Source: Favolaschia claudopus (lineage: Eukaryota; Basidiomycota; Agaricomycetes; Agaricales; Mycenaceae). Taken from it: a stretch of 64,000 nt of DNA. A model generated the notes under the pieces. It was not told the DNA's origin, did not search any database, and was given only the letters and a program-made list of their open reading frames with translations. The stretch spans positions 98,745 through 162,744 of the forward strand of contig JAWWNJ010000253.1 of assembly GCA_037176885.1 (NCBI GenBank), written 5' to 3'. Below are positions 20,083 through 31,216 of this stretch, piece after piece; the first letter of the stretch is position 1, and the number at the start of each line of letters is the position of its first letter. The position numbers and the translations under genes are program-made.

Positions 20083-21380
20083 AAAGCAGAGCCCCTGGTC
20101 TAATGGTGGAAGGAGAAGAAACCAGAGCTCGAGTCGGCGGCAGTTGCAGGACAAAAGATCACAGATCAACTAGGAACGATGGGGAATGTCAAAGGATGCA
20201 AAGGTAAACTTGCAACCGACCAAGAAAGCGAATGCAAGCCGAGGTGGTGAAAAACCAGGAATTAGGAGTTTTCATCGGGAAAGCTGAGGAATCAAAGTGA
20301 ATGCAAACGCCGGTAAAATTCAGGATTCATTGGGAATTCCCTAGGACAAGCCAGGATATGCAAGGAATCAACGGGAGGCTTCAGGATTTACGAGGAACAG
20401 TAAGGAATTGCAATGATTGATGGGAAACGTGTAGAAAAAGCGGGTGGTTTGAGCTTGGAATAGGAGTAAGTGATTTATTCCCTTGCAAACCAGTAAAGTA
20501 CAGTGCTCTATCTACTGAGTATTTATACCTCCCAGGAATATTACTAATACCATGAGTAGCCGAGTAAAATAGAAACGTAAAGAAATATCTAGAATGTTCA
20601 GGTACTCGGGCTGCCCGAGACCTCTTCGGCTTCATATTCCCAACAAAACGTAATGATTGCGCAGGAAACAAGTGCAAACGTTAACTGGTATTTTGTCCGG
20701 TACCGGCCATCAAACGAAGCCTCAATTCTACGCACATGCAATGTTTTAGGAATACCTGAGGAATGGGCAGGAATTAATCCTGAGGATTCCTTGGTTTTCC
20801 TTGCTATTCCTCAGGAATTGTCAGGACGAATGTTAGGGACTTTCGGGATTTCGCGGGAATAGTAAGGAACGGGACGGAAATACACGGAATATCAATGATT
20901 ATCAAGGAAAATGCGTGATTGTAAAATGCAATGTTTTTTGTCCAGTGGCGGCCTTCATACGATCACGCGAATTTCAGGGTGCCACATAGCGAATTTCGGG
21001 TTTCACGTACAATGAGCGTGAAATAAGTTGTTTCACCCGACCTAGCGAAAGGAGAGTTTCACTCAAATTTCCAGCGAAATTATTTTGAGCACTAGATTAA
21101 TACAAGACTACTTTTACATATCATCCAATGCATCCCCCACGGAATTTTCAACCAAGGAAAACTTTGCAGCGATGTCTGGCCGTACTAAACATGCCCATCG
21201 CTTCCCGCTATGATTGGGAACACGCCCCGCAAGACAGTCAATCGAGCTGACTTCAATTACCTCAGTCGGCGGGCCCAAATCCGCTGAGCGGCCGTTGAAG
21301 TACACGGTTCCGGCAAGATTTTTCGAAACGAGTTTAACTTGAGCAACGGCAGCGAGAAGAAGAGTCGACGGGGACGCTGT
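20083..21380. other. Non-coding, rich in AGGAAT-type words
   Basis: No gene that I can support. From about 20160 to 20900 the strand is crowded with variants of AGGAATT, GGAATCA and GGGAAT, plus short palindromes such as ATTCCTTGG...CCTTGCTATTCCTCAGGAAT near 20785-20818. It may be a decayed minisatellite or an old repeat. A minus-strand frame (21338-21114, ending ENSVGDALDDM) looks protein-like but I cannot place it. Confidence 0.4.
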
Positions 21381-21382
21381 GT

Positions 21383-21590
21383 CGTCGTCGCCGTCGCGGC
21401 GGGAGGGGAAGTCTTTCCACAGGACAACTCTGTTCTCGTCATGGACAACGCAAGTGTTCGTCATTTTGATGGGATTCGTGAGATGGTTGAGGGACGGTGC
21501 GTAGCATATATCCTCTTGATTGCCAACCAACTGAATTTGATCTACAGCGGGCGTCGACTCATTTATTTGTCACCACTAGCAGTGAGCCCA
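21383..21590 (+). pseudogene. DDE transposase fragment (Tc1/IS630-like), copy 1
   Basis: The fragment encodes FPQDNSVLVMDNASVRHFDG, containing the second catalytic Asp region of Tc1/IS630 transposases, then IREMVEGR. A 51-nt intron (21497-21547, GTGCGT...CTACAG) follows, then GRRLIYLSPL. The third catalytic residue is lost. The segment after the intron matches the separate C-terminal fragment at 33328-33556 (GCRLIYLSPYSPDFNP), so both come from one family. Confidence 0.7.
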
Positions 21591-21609
21591 TGCTTCGCCA
21601 TGGGATTCC

Positions 21610-22590
21610 GCTCTTCTGCCCTACAAAAACCAGGTGCCAGTGCCGATCGTCGCCGACCTTCGGTCGACTCCTCGCGGCCCCGTGTGCGAGCTCACTCCAT
21701 CTCAAATGGCTTGGTTTCCTACATACATATAGTGAATACAATGCAAAAATCTCATCTTAAGCCGTTTACAATGTTGAAATGCCTGGGGAAATTTGTTGCC
21801 ATCCAAGCATCATCTCCCGTCGTTGTTCCTCAGCATAAACACCTCGCCGAACCTCATCCTCATACCGAAGCATCCTACTTCGGTAACTTTCCCGATATCG
21901 GTCATTGCGGCGAGTATTCGTGGTCGAGGGCTTGATCTAAGGACTGAGTCGGATCTGTGACGAACAAAACAGTAAGCTAGACAATACAGCTCCAATTGGG
22001 TGGACGCGTACCGCATTCAGGACATAACTTTAACCTTTGTTCCCCTTGTTCAACTTTCCGCCGTAGCGTTTGCGCTCGAGACCTATGACAACCTTTATAT
22101 CCCTCGATGTCCAATAGATCCTCAATTTCACCAGCGAGCTCTCGTTGCCGACGTGCTCGTTGAGCCAATGATCGTGGCAAGTTTACAGGCCTTACAATGC
22201 CTGACTGTGCCCCTCAGATCGGTGTGAAGTCCTCAGATCGCAAGTCTCGCGTACCAAACAACCATCGTTCTCTTTTTCCTTTGCTTCTCTCTTCCTTCGT
22301 CTCTTTTGGCCCGCCGAACGCCGTTCAGACTCGGACTAAGGAAAAATTACTTTTGAACGGGTCCGGCACGACATTTTGTTGAATTGCTGACCTGATTCCG
22401 ACTCTTCCTTGAAACAGGATTCGCTCTGATCTCCACAGGTGCACCACTGACTGCACTCAGCTCGCCGAGATTCCCCTCGCGCTCCATTGTTCTGCTAAGC
22501 AAAAAGGGCTCCGGCTGAGTCATAGAGGGCGTCTTGGGCAGCAGTGAGCGAAGACGGCTCGTTGTGGCGGGCATGGTTGAGCATCGAGTG
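21610..22590. other. No gene; contains one dispersed homologous segment
   Basis: On the minus strand, 22180-21990 reads ...QRARRQRELAGEIEDLLDIE...RAQTLRRKVEQGEQRLK. The same peptide pattern recurs on the minus strand at about 52255-52060. It is probably the start of an unidentified repeated gene. The rest shows nothing I can support. Confidence 0.4.
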
Positions 22591-22592
22591 AA

Positions 22593-22802
22593 TAGAGCTT
22601 ATTAGCAGCCGGTGCTTTTCAAAATATACGATGAAAAACTAAGCGAGATCAGTGAAAAACGGAGGCTCCAAACATGCAAAACCTCGAAGACGTCATCGAG
22701 AGATGCGGTCAGGCGCATGGCCGTTCCCCGCTCCAGAGTGGCGATCATGACGAACGTTCTTGTGCGTGAAATTTCGTTTTTCACCGGTTGCTAATAAGCC
22801 AT
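22593..22802. mobile_element. hAT-type MITE, about 210 bp
   Basis: Inverted ends TAGAGCTTATTAGCAGCCGG at the left and, reversed, GGCTTATTAGCAACCGGTG at the right. The inner GAAAAACTAAGCGAG block also occurs in the 24925-25091 element, so the two may be related. The exact right end and target duplication are unclear. Confidence 0.55.
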
Positions 22803-22855
22803 CCTGCAGAGAGACGGGTGGAGCACGCGGGCACGAACTCAACATCTCGACAAAA

Positions 22856-23297
22856 TAGAGACTTTGCGCAGAGCCACCGGTAGCCACCCAGTGGCTCTCA
22901 CGGCATGCGCTGTGGAGCGGCTACGGCATATGGTGGCTCGTTTGGTGGCTCGTCGCCCGCGTTGCAGGTGGGGCTCCAAGTATCTACATGGTACCTCTGT
23001 GACTATACCTCAATGTAGTGAGGTGTCGTGGTTAGGTTACCAGTTTCCCGCTTTATTTGGTGCGTTTTTGGCCGGTTCTTGCAAAACCGACGGTTGGCGT
23101 GGAACCTTGGTGTGCTTCCTGGGGGTTTGGGAGCCTAGCGCTTCGAGGTCATCCAGGGGGATGAAAAAATGCCGAAGAAAATGAATTTCAAGTTGTTCTT
23201 CCAGCCACCGAATGAGCCACCATAGCGCGTAGCCGCTCCACAGCGCATGCCGTGAGAGCCACCGGGTGGCTCCCGGTGGCTCTGCGCAAAGTCTCTA
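22856..23297 (+). mobile_element. 442-bp hAT-type MITE, family A copy 1
   Basis: Inverted ends of about 95 bp, starting TAGAGACTTTGCGCAGAGCC on both sides. They contain GGTGGCTCTCACGGCATGCG and CTGTGGAGCGGCTACG. A second copy of 426 bp lies at 41450-41875 in the opposite orientation. The TAGAG terminus fits hAT (YARNG). No matching 8-bp duplication is left. Confidence 0.8.
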
Positions 23298-23706
23298 ATG
23301 ACGCACCAGTGGGGCGGTTCACGGCATTTTGTTAGCGGTCAGCCAATACGAATGTCCCTTTCGTTTGTCTTGTCTTGTCCCACCCAGACACGAAGTCCTT
23401 GGTTCTTATATAGATTTCATGCACGTAATGACCTGGTTATGATTACCGGCCGTCTAAGTCGTCCGCGCCGTTGGATTCCACCATTTTCCCGTTGTCACAG
23501 GGGTAATTGAATTGAAAATGAAAACTCGAGAGGAATGTGGACGTTATGAACTCACATTGCAAAACTATCGCATTCCATATACAGTTGCGGCCACGGAACT
23601 TGCATTACCATGCATTTGGGGCAGGAAACACTACAATCTCGGGTGCTCAGGGAAGCCAGGGAGAAGCATCGGGAAATTACATTATCTTTTTCTAAAAATT
23701 TCTTTT

Positions 23707-23793
23707 TCTGGGGGTTCTAAGCCCTCTAAGCCCTTAGGCAGCCTAAGCCCTATAAGCCTTATGCTAAGACCTAAGGGCTAAGGGCTTAGCGTG
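23707..23793. repeat. Short foldback repeat
   Basis: CTAAGCCCTCTAAGCCCTTA and its inverse CCTAAGGGCTAAGGGCTTAG form a long imperfect hairpin, with further TAAGCCCTATAAGCC units in the loop. Origin unknown. Confidence 0.5.
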
Positions 23794-23799
23794 CCGGGG

Positions 23800-24207
23800 G
23801 GTCGTAAACTCAAGGGGTGCGTGATCTCTTGGCGGGCGTTCCCACGACCACCCACCCCCCCAAAAGAGGAAATGGTTTCGTGAAGCTGACGTGAGCGCAA
23901 ACAGCGGCCATCAATCCCATCACTTTTTCACTTCCCTCGCTTACACGACACCGCCCAGCGGTCGTCGCGCCTCGCCACGTCGAGGGCTCTTTGCAGTCGC
24001 GTTTTCTACGCGTCAAAACACTGCAATCAGTATGGAAACTCAAACCTGTACATGCTGTCCCACTCCAGACATCTCATATGATGACGGCGGCGTAGCTTCG
24101 GCTTTGAGGCGGCCGTCACTGGCGGCAACCAAAGCCGTCGCGCCGCCACAGGAGAGATCCAAGCGTTGAATACTAGTGTGTTCTGCGTGCGATAGGATAG
24201 TACAGAT
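23800..24207. other. Possible promoter and start of a lost gene
   Basis: A short plus frame from 24032 reads METQTCTCCPTPDISYDDGG and on to 24166 (45 codons), preceded by a pyrimidine-rich stretch. It runs into the MITE at 24208. It may be the first exon of a gene destroyed by that insertion. The support is weak. Confidence 0.2.
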
Positions 24208-24424
24208 AATAGAGGGTTTGCGAAGAGCCATTGGAGCCATTGAATGGCTACCGATTTCCACATTAGGAAACTTTGATTGGCCAAACTTTCATGTAGAAGT
24301 CAAGAGGAGCTGTCTGGAATGAAGTTCGGGTACTCGGACTGGGGGTGTCTTTTGTCAATACGCCGGAATCTGGACACTTGTTTAGCCATTAGCCATTCAA
24401 TGGTTGCTTCGCAAACAGGCTAAT
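24208..24424 (+). mobile_element. 217-bp hAT-type MITE
   Basis: Left end TAGAGGGTTTGCGAAGAGCC, followed by ATTGGAGCCATTGAATGGCT. The reversed right end is TAGCCTGTTTGCGAAGCAAC, followed by CATTGAATGGCTA. A partial copy lies at 4152-4057 upstream of the F-box gene. Confidence 0.65.
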
Positions 24425-24924
24425 GTTCAAACATCTGGATGGCTAAGCGAGGTTTTCGACATCGACCCTCATACGTCTGACGATATAGTCTTCACTGAGG
24501 ACATCAAAAGGGTGAGTTTCAAATATCTTCGGACAATGTCATGGTCTAACATATTTTATTCTGTACTTATCCGTGCGAAGCACGGGTTTCGACTAAGTAG
24601 TTATAGTATAAACGAAGCTGGAACCAGTCGTGACGTGGATTTGGCTGGGAGTAAACAAAGACAAGTAGCACGCTGCACGGGCACATGAAAATCATGTATC
24701 TTGGTACCCCGATTTTCATGTACCCACACTCTGAAAATCAGTCGTCGTCCCCGGATTTTCATGTACCTAGCGCTCAAATAAAATCATATTCTTTTTTGAC
24801 GTTTTCATGTGCCATTTTAATGTGCTCAGTACATGAAAATCATTTAAAAGTTCAGAGCACCGTCTCAAATCATGGGCATCGTACATTAAAATCGAGGGAG
24901 GGCGAATTAAATTTATAGGAAAAA
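24425..24924. repeat. AT-rich region with repeated GATTTTCATGTAC words
   Basis: Between about 24680 and 24880 the words GATTTTCATGTACC, GTTTTCATGTGCC and their inverse ATGAAAATCAT occur at least six times in both orientations. Similar words recur near 25795-25830 and 26065-26140. This could be a degenerate satellite or subterminal motifs of an unseen element. Confidence 0.4.
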
Positions 24925-25091
24925 TAGAGCATTTTGGCAAACGGTGAAAATCAAATTTCAGTTCGAAAAACTAAGCGAGTTTGGTGAAAAACTACAGTGG
25001 GCTGCGCACTGTTTTGCGGCTCCACAACCAAAATTTGGTTAGCGGGAACTGAAGAAAAAAATCATTTTTCACCGTTTGCCAAAGTGCTCTA
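24925..25091. mobile_element. 167-bp hAT-type MITE
   Basis: Inverted ends TAGAGCATTTTGGCAAACGG and, reversed, TAGAGCACTTTGGCAAACGG, each followed by TGAAAA. The terminus fits YARNG. No clear 8-bp duplication. Confidence 0.75.
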
Positions 25092-25099
25092 ATATATGA

Positions 25100-25870
25100 T
25101 ATTTTGACTATATAGGTACAAATGGTACAGTACGGCAGCTACGATTCAGATTGCACTCGACACCCTTGCTCGGCGCTCAACGGCGACACTTTTCGCCTAT
25201 CAGACCGGAGAGAGAGAGAGCTAACGTCCTGCGACTAGATGGTGTCAATGAAGATATAGACATAAATCAATACACATCGACACAGCAATGACGCCCGCTC
25301 CTGGCCATCCGTCTCGTCATACTGTCCTATCATCGTGTTGATTTTCGTTGCTGGAATCGTTGTAGCTGTCGCGACAAGTGCCTGAGATCACGACAAGCAG
25401 TTAGTGCAAGTTTGAAGACCATCCACTTTGTTGACGTACCACGGTTCCCAAATACAGCCCACCCCTCGCATGCAGACTACCCCGTATCCTCCGCATGTCT
25501 AACCAACTTGTGCGGGCGTTGTTGCTGGCGGGATCTGCTACGTCAGTGTTGACTCTAGCAAGAGAGGGAGGGATAGAGCGGGGGCGGTGACAGCGACGGC
25601 GACGGCGACGGCGACAACGACAGCGATGGCGATGCCGACGACGAGTTGGCGAGATGGTGGTGGTGGTGGTAGGGCGACAAGAGAGTGTGAGAGCGTCCGC
25701 AGCATATGTATGTGCTGCGGATGTGGAGCTCTGACGTCACTGTCCGGCAACTCGGCATTTGGACTTGGACGTGCTTTTTTTTGCCCTGGACGGCGCTGTG
25801 ATTTTCATGTCCGAGTCCATGATTTTTCGAGGGGGTGCGCATCCACTGAATTTCGTTGAATGGGGCCTCA
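25100..25870. other. Non-coding with (GCGACG)n tract
   Basis: A hexamer-like GCGACG/GCGATG tract at about 25585-25650 gives artificial Thr/Ala or Ser/Pro frames, and a short (AG)n run lies near 25208. I see no gene. Confidence 0.5.
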
Positions 25871-25873
25871 TTA

Positions 25874-26058
25874 GGGGAGCTCAATTCTTAGCTCGTCGGC
25901 TCGTCTCGTCCCAGAAATTATTTAATTGCATGATGAGCTGATGAGCTGCTGATCCCACTCCGCATTTCTCTCCACTTCCCATCAAATTTTGATCCCCTCA
26001 TCAAAAAATCGATATTTTACGGACGAGACGAGCTGACGAGCTAAGAATTGAGCGCCCC
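25874..26058 (-). mobile_element. 185-bp mariner-type MITE, copy 2
   Basis: Flanked by TA (25872-25873, 26059-26060). Reverse complement of the 5183-5367 copy with only scattered differences and identical length. Confidence 0.8.
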
Positions 26059-26574
26059 TATTACTCTGGGATACATGAAACACAAAAATCATGGGCATTT
26101 CCATGAGATAACTAATTCATTGTCTAGGTACATGAAAAAATCAGGCGCCGATGTTTTCACAGTGCTGAGGGCTTGCTTAGGCTATGCCGGTTCCCATTTG
26201 TAGATGGTGAAAGAAACCCCCCCCCCCTGCTTAGGGCTGCTTCAGCTTTTTCCACCGTTGCTTCAACCACCATGAACATAGTCAATGCGGATCCGGAACT
26301 GGCCTTAGCTCATTTGTCTCATGGTACAGTATCAATTCATACCCTACGAGCGTCATCATGGTACTCGCAGTTACCAAAAGTAACCGAATTCGGGGTTTTT
26401 CTCACGAAAATACGATGGTCAAAGAACTTTGAGCGATGAAGGGTTGAGTATTTTCACGGTGTCCGAGTTTCCGAGTCTCAAAACTCTGCATGCCATCTTT
26501 CCACGTCCGGGTGAAGGCTGCTTGCTCTCTGCTTGCCCTTGCTGAGTTGCGTTATGGATCTCTTATTCAGGTTG

Positions 26575-26690
26575 CTCACCCTACGAGTGCTCATTGAGTG
26601 TGTCTGCTCCCGTATGCTGTGAATCTGGGATTGTAACAGGGGTGATTTTTTTTCGACATCGGAGTCTGGAACTGTGGTTCTGGGATTTGG
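26575..26690 (+). repeat. Direct repeat, copy 1
   Basis: CACCCTACGAGTGCTC...TGGGATTGTAACAGG resembles 27515-27640 (CATCCTACGAGAGTGCTT...CGGGATTGCAACAG) at roughly 75% identity. The two copies flank the foldback element at 26795-27480. Confidence 0.45.
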
Positions 26691-26794
26691 GAACGAGCGT
26701 CAAAATTGTCTTCTGAGTTCAATATGCAATATGCGCCGGTCATCAGACTCTGTGATTGGTTCAGTACACTTAGATTCATTTGTTTTGTACTCGT

Positions 26795-27480
26795 GCTCAC
26801 AAAAAGTGATGGCGTCGCTGTTTTTTCACATTTCTGGACGCTGTATGAACGCCTTTGCCCAAATCAAAGCGCTAGGCAGTGTAGAATCTCTACGCGCATA
26901 TTTCTAGCACCATGATCTGATCAATAAATTGTGATGCGCGATCAAATGTCCGAAAAAGGCAAAACACCCAAATTTTAGCTTGCCGTGGGATGTTTTCCAT
27001 CAAAATTCAAATCGGCCAAATTGTAGCCCTAAAAAGGTAGACAGGCCTGGAACTTTAAAATATCCAAAAATGTGCATGCAATACCGAGATATATGGACGT
27101 CAAAGTCGGGGAAAATAGCAAAAATGGCCAGAATTGACGAAAACCACAATATTGCACGGGTTATAGCGACAGAACCGATGCATATTTTTGCCCAATTTGA
27201 AATGCCACATTTATCCTTGATTTATCCAATCATCAAGGGCTACAATCTGGCCTATTCAGATAGTGATGAAAAACATTTTACGCCAAGCTGGATTTTGGTG
27301 GTTTTGCCTTTTTCGGCCATTTGATGGCATATCATAATTTTTTGATCAGATCATTATGCTCGAAATATGCAGATAGTCACTCTTGCCCACCTAGCACTTT
27401 GGTTCATGAAGCAATCATGAAGAGCCCTCCATTCGGCGTCCAGAAATCCGAAAATGAAGTGATGCCATCACTTTCCGTGA
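26795..27480. mobile_element. Long-arm foldback element, about 690 bp
   Basis: The left arm 26805-27040 and right arm 27230-27470 are inverted copies (AAAGTGATGGC...TTTCTGGACGC; ATGATCTGATCAA; CCGAAAAAGGCAAAAC). Overall identity is about 75-80% by eye. The boundaries are approximate and no target duplication is certain. It carries no coding sequence. Confidence 0.6.
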
Positions 27481-27599
27481 CCCCGAGTATTGATTTGTAG
27501 CGAATAACAGATCTCTTGCTCATCCTACGAGAGTGCTTGATGGGATTTGCTCCCATATTTGGAATTCCGGGATTGCAACAGTAGTACTAGGGAGATTTT

Positions 27600-28888
27600 C
27601 CTGGTCAGGGTCTGAGAATCTGGTCAAGGACGACGACTTCATCTACGTCCGTCCTCCGCCCGGTATCACCTATCCAGGCAAAGACGGTTGGATCTGGCGA
27701 CTCCTCAAGGGTCTCTATGGTCTACGCCAAGCCAGACTACTGTGGTACGACACTTTGGTCCGCATTCTCACCTCTCTCGGCTTCACTGTCTGTGTATGCG
27801 ACCCATGCGTTTTTATTCGCCGCCGGAAAGACGAAACTGTTATCCTGGCTGCCCATGTCAACGACCTCGCTCTCTTTGGCAACTCTAAGCCTGCCATCTC
27901 AACGTTCAAGGTCGAATTTACCAAGCAGTTCCAGATCTCTGACAAGGGGGAGATTTCGGAGTTTTTGGGCATGACAGTGAGACGCGACTTGGACGCGACC
28001 GCAAGTTGCGTACCATTTCGTTCTCCCAGCAGGGTTACATCCACACCATTCTCAAGCGCTACCGCTTCGAGCACGCTAACAAGCGTGCAACGCCGATGGA
28101 AACCAAACCCCTTCGACGTGAAGATTGCCCCGCAGTCGGCTCGTCGGATTGTGACGACATGCAGAGTATTCCCTACGCGGAAGCGAACGGGTCACTCATG
28201 CATCTCCTTAAAACACGCCCTGACATCGCTCGTGCTCTTCAGCAGAGTTCACAGTTTATGAAGAACCCCGGCCGTCCGCATTGGATTGCCCTCCAGCACA
28301 TCTTCAAGTACTTCCGTGGTACTTCGGACTACGAGCTCGTCCTGGGCGGGTCCGGATTCTCACCCGACCTCTTCCAGTTCCACGCTTACACCGACTCCAA
28401 TTTCGTCGATAACCTCGAAGGAAACGGTTTCTCTGTCTCGGGCGGCGCTCTTTTCACTGGGAACTCCTGTTTTCATTGGTGGGCGCGTCGTCAAACCGCT
28501 GTTGGAGGCGCTACAGGTGCCGCTGAGTATTTCGCCGCCTACACTTGCGCCAACGAGGTCGTCTGGTTCCGACAACTTTTCGGTGACATCGGAGTTGTGC
28601 AAGGAACAAACAAGGACGGACTTGGTTTTGCCCCCACTCGCCCTACGGATTTCCGTGTCGACTCAAAACAGTGGATTGTCCACCATGAACAACTCCAATG
28701 TGACACAAGGCAACAAGTACTTCAAAATCAAGTACCATTCGTTGCGCGACGCCGTCAAAACCAAGTCCATCGCGCCTGTCCGCGTCTAATCGCGAGACAA
28801 TCTCGCTGATATCTTCACCAAAGGCCTTACTCGCGACGTTCACCGCCACGCGACTGCACGTCTCGGCCTTCGTCCAGCAAATACTCGC
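27600..28888 (+). pseudogene. Copia retrotransposon, 3' half (reverse transcriptase, RNase H)
   Basis: Coding starts inside reverse transcriptase (DFIYVRPPPGITYPG, then LLKGLYGLRQAR). The active-site box reads AAHVNDLALFGN, where a functional Copia has YVDD, so the enzyme would be dead. The protein continues through KQFQISDKGEISEFLGM. It shifts frame near 28000 to FSQQGYIHTILKRY and YAEANGSLMHL. RNase H follows with HAYTDSNFVDN and GATGAAEYFAAYTCANEVVW. The C-terminus shifts frame again near 28690-28720. The 5' side begins abruptly next to the foldback element and direct repeat. The downstream LTR matches the fragment at 7561-7675, so both halves are the same family. Confidence 0.85.
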
Positions 28889-28889
28889 T

Positions 28890-28898
28890 GAGGGGGAG
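28890..28898 (+). promoter_or_regulatory. Copia polypurine tract
   Basis: GAGGGGGAG lies directly before the TG that opens the 3' LTR, the expected position of the plus-strand primer. Confidence 0.7.
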
Positions 28899-29176
28899 TG
28901 TCGGTATACTGTAAATTCATACGTTCCTTTTATTTCAGCTCGTAGTTTAGCTGTACGCACGTTTAGTTATCTCCGTTCGGACATCGTATATAGTCACTTC
29001 GGCTACACTACCGTTCCTCAGTCTTTTCTCCGACGACTGAGGTACGGTTTTATATCTACACTACATACATTGTACTTACCGGCCTGCAGCTCTTGTCGCG
29101 CCCTCGCCATTACCGGCTCGTGCTGACGACTACGCTGCAGTTCGTCGTTCATCGCGTCTGCGCCATACGATACCCA
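28899..29176 (+). repeat. Copia 3' LTR, 278 bp
   Basis: It starts TGTCGGTATACTG after the polypurine tract and ends ATACGATACCCA. The last 115 bp match 7561-7675. It contains CATCGTATATAG as a possible TATA region. I could not confirm the target duplication because the matching 5' end is missing. Confidence 0.75.
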
Positions 29177-29434
29177 AATTTCGGGCATCGCGCTGAAGCC
29201 CCAAGTAGTTTTATAGATTACCTTCTTATGATACTATTCACACAATACCAGGATACCTCGGGGTGACAGTTCAATAACCAAATTGGGACTCGGACTTGTC
29301 ACAAAGTTCGGTCCGCGACCACGCGTGGACTCGGAGAAAACCGAACATTTCATTCAACATAATCCAGTCGAAGCTTATTTCCGAAACTATCAACAACCGG
29401 ATGCGAACTTCACAACACTAGATTCCTATACTAA

Positions 29435-30553
29435 CTATGTTCCCCGTGCACAAAACCACTCTTCGCCACAATCAAAGATCACTAGCTTTGCGATCCTCGG
29501 TAAACGACCTATGATAAGCTCCTCGACCCGAGCTCTCAGGCTAATGTTGCCGGCGCCGACAAAGGCGAGCTGCTTTACCTCAGGGAAAATGTCGAGAAGC
29601 TTGTTGTCGAGCTCCGACAACAGAGTGAGCTCTTCATTGAGTATCTCGTCGTCTTCTAGGTCCTCCATAAGCGAGTACCTGACATGTATGGTAAGCTTCT
29701 GGACACTCTGCCGTCCACGCAGGCAGTTCAAAGCTTCCAGCGCTCTGTTGTCAAGCTCAATCTCGACATGGGTCAGGCTAGGTAGGACACAGGCATTGGC
29801 TGTGTTCAGAACGTAGCGATATACGAACGCTGAATAGAGGGCGGTCAGCTGGATTAGTAGGCTAGGCATGTGAACTCACTGGGCGGCATGTGTTGTAACG
29901 CTGGGGGTGCGGGCTAGAAAGCTCCACAGAACGGTGTCCAAATTATCCCACTGCATCCGCACGGCTCCGCATCGTCCGAGGTCCAGAAACGCAAGGAGGG
30001 CTTGAAGCAGGGGGGCTGTGAGTTTCGTGGCGAGGAAATCGAGTAAGTGGAGCTGCGGTTTGGGCGACGACCGGACTGCGTCGCAGCGTTTAGTCACATG
30101 GGGGGAAAACAGCGTCAGACTTCTGACGCCGACAGCGCAGCAGCGCAACAGCTCCAGGACCTCTTGGGCGTCCGCAGTGTGTACAATGAAAGAGACATCC
30201 TCCAAGGAGGGGACCGCAACCAGATGCTGGAGCACTGGAAGCAACGGTGGATGCGGATCCATCTCGGAATCGTACCGAAAGCGCCTTAGGTGAGGAAACT
30301 TGAAGAGTGAAAGCGGCGTCAGCGAACCCGGGTCAGCGTCGACGACGTCCAGTGCCCTAACATGAACCCGAAGACTGGCATTCGTTTCGATGGCGTATAT
30401 AAACTTTTGCACCTGTTCATTGCCTCTGAGGTACACCAACTGGTAGATTTGCCGTAGGGTGCTCGAATAGAAATCTTTGCATGTCGTTGCGCAAGCCAGG
30501 AGAGCCCTATTTTCATCCAGTTCACCACAAATGTGATCGCGGAGCTCCGGAAT
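29435..30553 (-). pseudogene. F-box/LRR-like protein gene, start unresolved
   Basis: The minus strand encodes an F-box-like opening IPELRDHICGELDENRALLA, then CATTCKDFYSSTLRQIY (30553 to about 30450). It continues in frame to LRGNEQVQKFIY and a leucine-rich body (FKFPHLRRFRYD, LVAVPSLEDVSFIVH, LWSFLARTPSVTT) to 29880. A probable intron of about 57 nt (GTGAGT...TTCAG, about 29880-29830) leads to YVLNTANACVLPSLTHVEIELD and ends at 29435. At that junction the frames are one base apart, as in the first F-box gene. No Met lies between an upstream stop and IPELRD, so an earlier exon is likely. Such genes are expanded in mushrooms and probably act in ubiquitin ligase complexes. Confidence 0.6.
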
Positions 30554-31216
30554 GCTTAGCGGTGGGCGAAGTCAAGGCGAAGTGGCATCGTCAAGGAAAT
30601 TCCAGATCACGTGTTCGATCGAGTGGGCAACAGGGCCCCGGGAAGCTTCGGCAAAGGGTTGTCCGTCCCATCAAAAACGCAATTTTTTTGACGTATCTCG
30701 CTGATCCTGCACCTGTTTGTCCTCCAATAGGCGTCAAAACCACCGGACCCTATACCGACAACCTAGGGCTACACGCCCATATACTTTCTGCCCCCATATT
30801 CGCGGCCTAGGCGTGGGAAAATACGATTTGATTGCTATCAAAAATTGCGTTTTTTTTGGGGGGGGGAATGTATTATACTCGCGCGGTCCACAGTCTGAAC
30901 TGCGAGTTTACGGAAGACATACATGTATGTAGTATTGTACGGGTGGTTATCCTCGCAGAATTCTACAAGATGTCAACCGAGCACAACGTCTTTCCAGGGG
31001 GTCAATCGCTCAACGCAATCAGGGAACTGGCCGGCCGCTTGTATGGCAGGACCTCCGGCTAAAACCCGTAGGACCTAGGGGGAGTTCTCTCCCACCAGGT
31101 ATAAATCCCCAGTATCCACCAGTAACCTGACGCAATTGAACGTCTTTCCCTTTGCCGACGCATGCACACCACTCGCCAAAGCGAGCCCAAGGACTTTAGG
31201 GTGGTAAGGTGCGACC
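30554..31216. other. No gene; probable LINE 3' untranslated region
   Basis: No supported coding sequence. The stretch 31060-31216 lies directly downstream of the LINE stop codon on the minus strand and may be its 3' tail. Two copies of an A-rich TCAAAAANGCAATTTTTT word lie near 30666 and, as TCAAAAATTGCGTTTTTTTT, near 30838. Confidence 0.4.

Noticed and set aside
21114..21530. 138-codon minus-strand frame ending ENSVGDALDDM
   Set aside because: Its upstream half is antisense to the DDE transposase fragment. The C-terminal half looks protein-like but cannot be linked to any exon.
22856..23305. 8-bp target duplication for the 442-bp MITE
   Set aside because: The flanks CGACAAAA and ATGACGCA do not match, so only the terminal sequence supports the hAT assignment.
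25555..25884. Ser/Pro- or Thr/Ala-repeat frames
   Set aside because: Generated by the GCGACG simple repeat on both strands.
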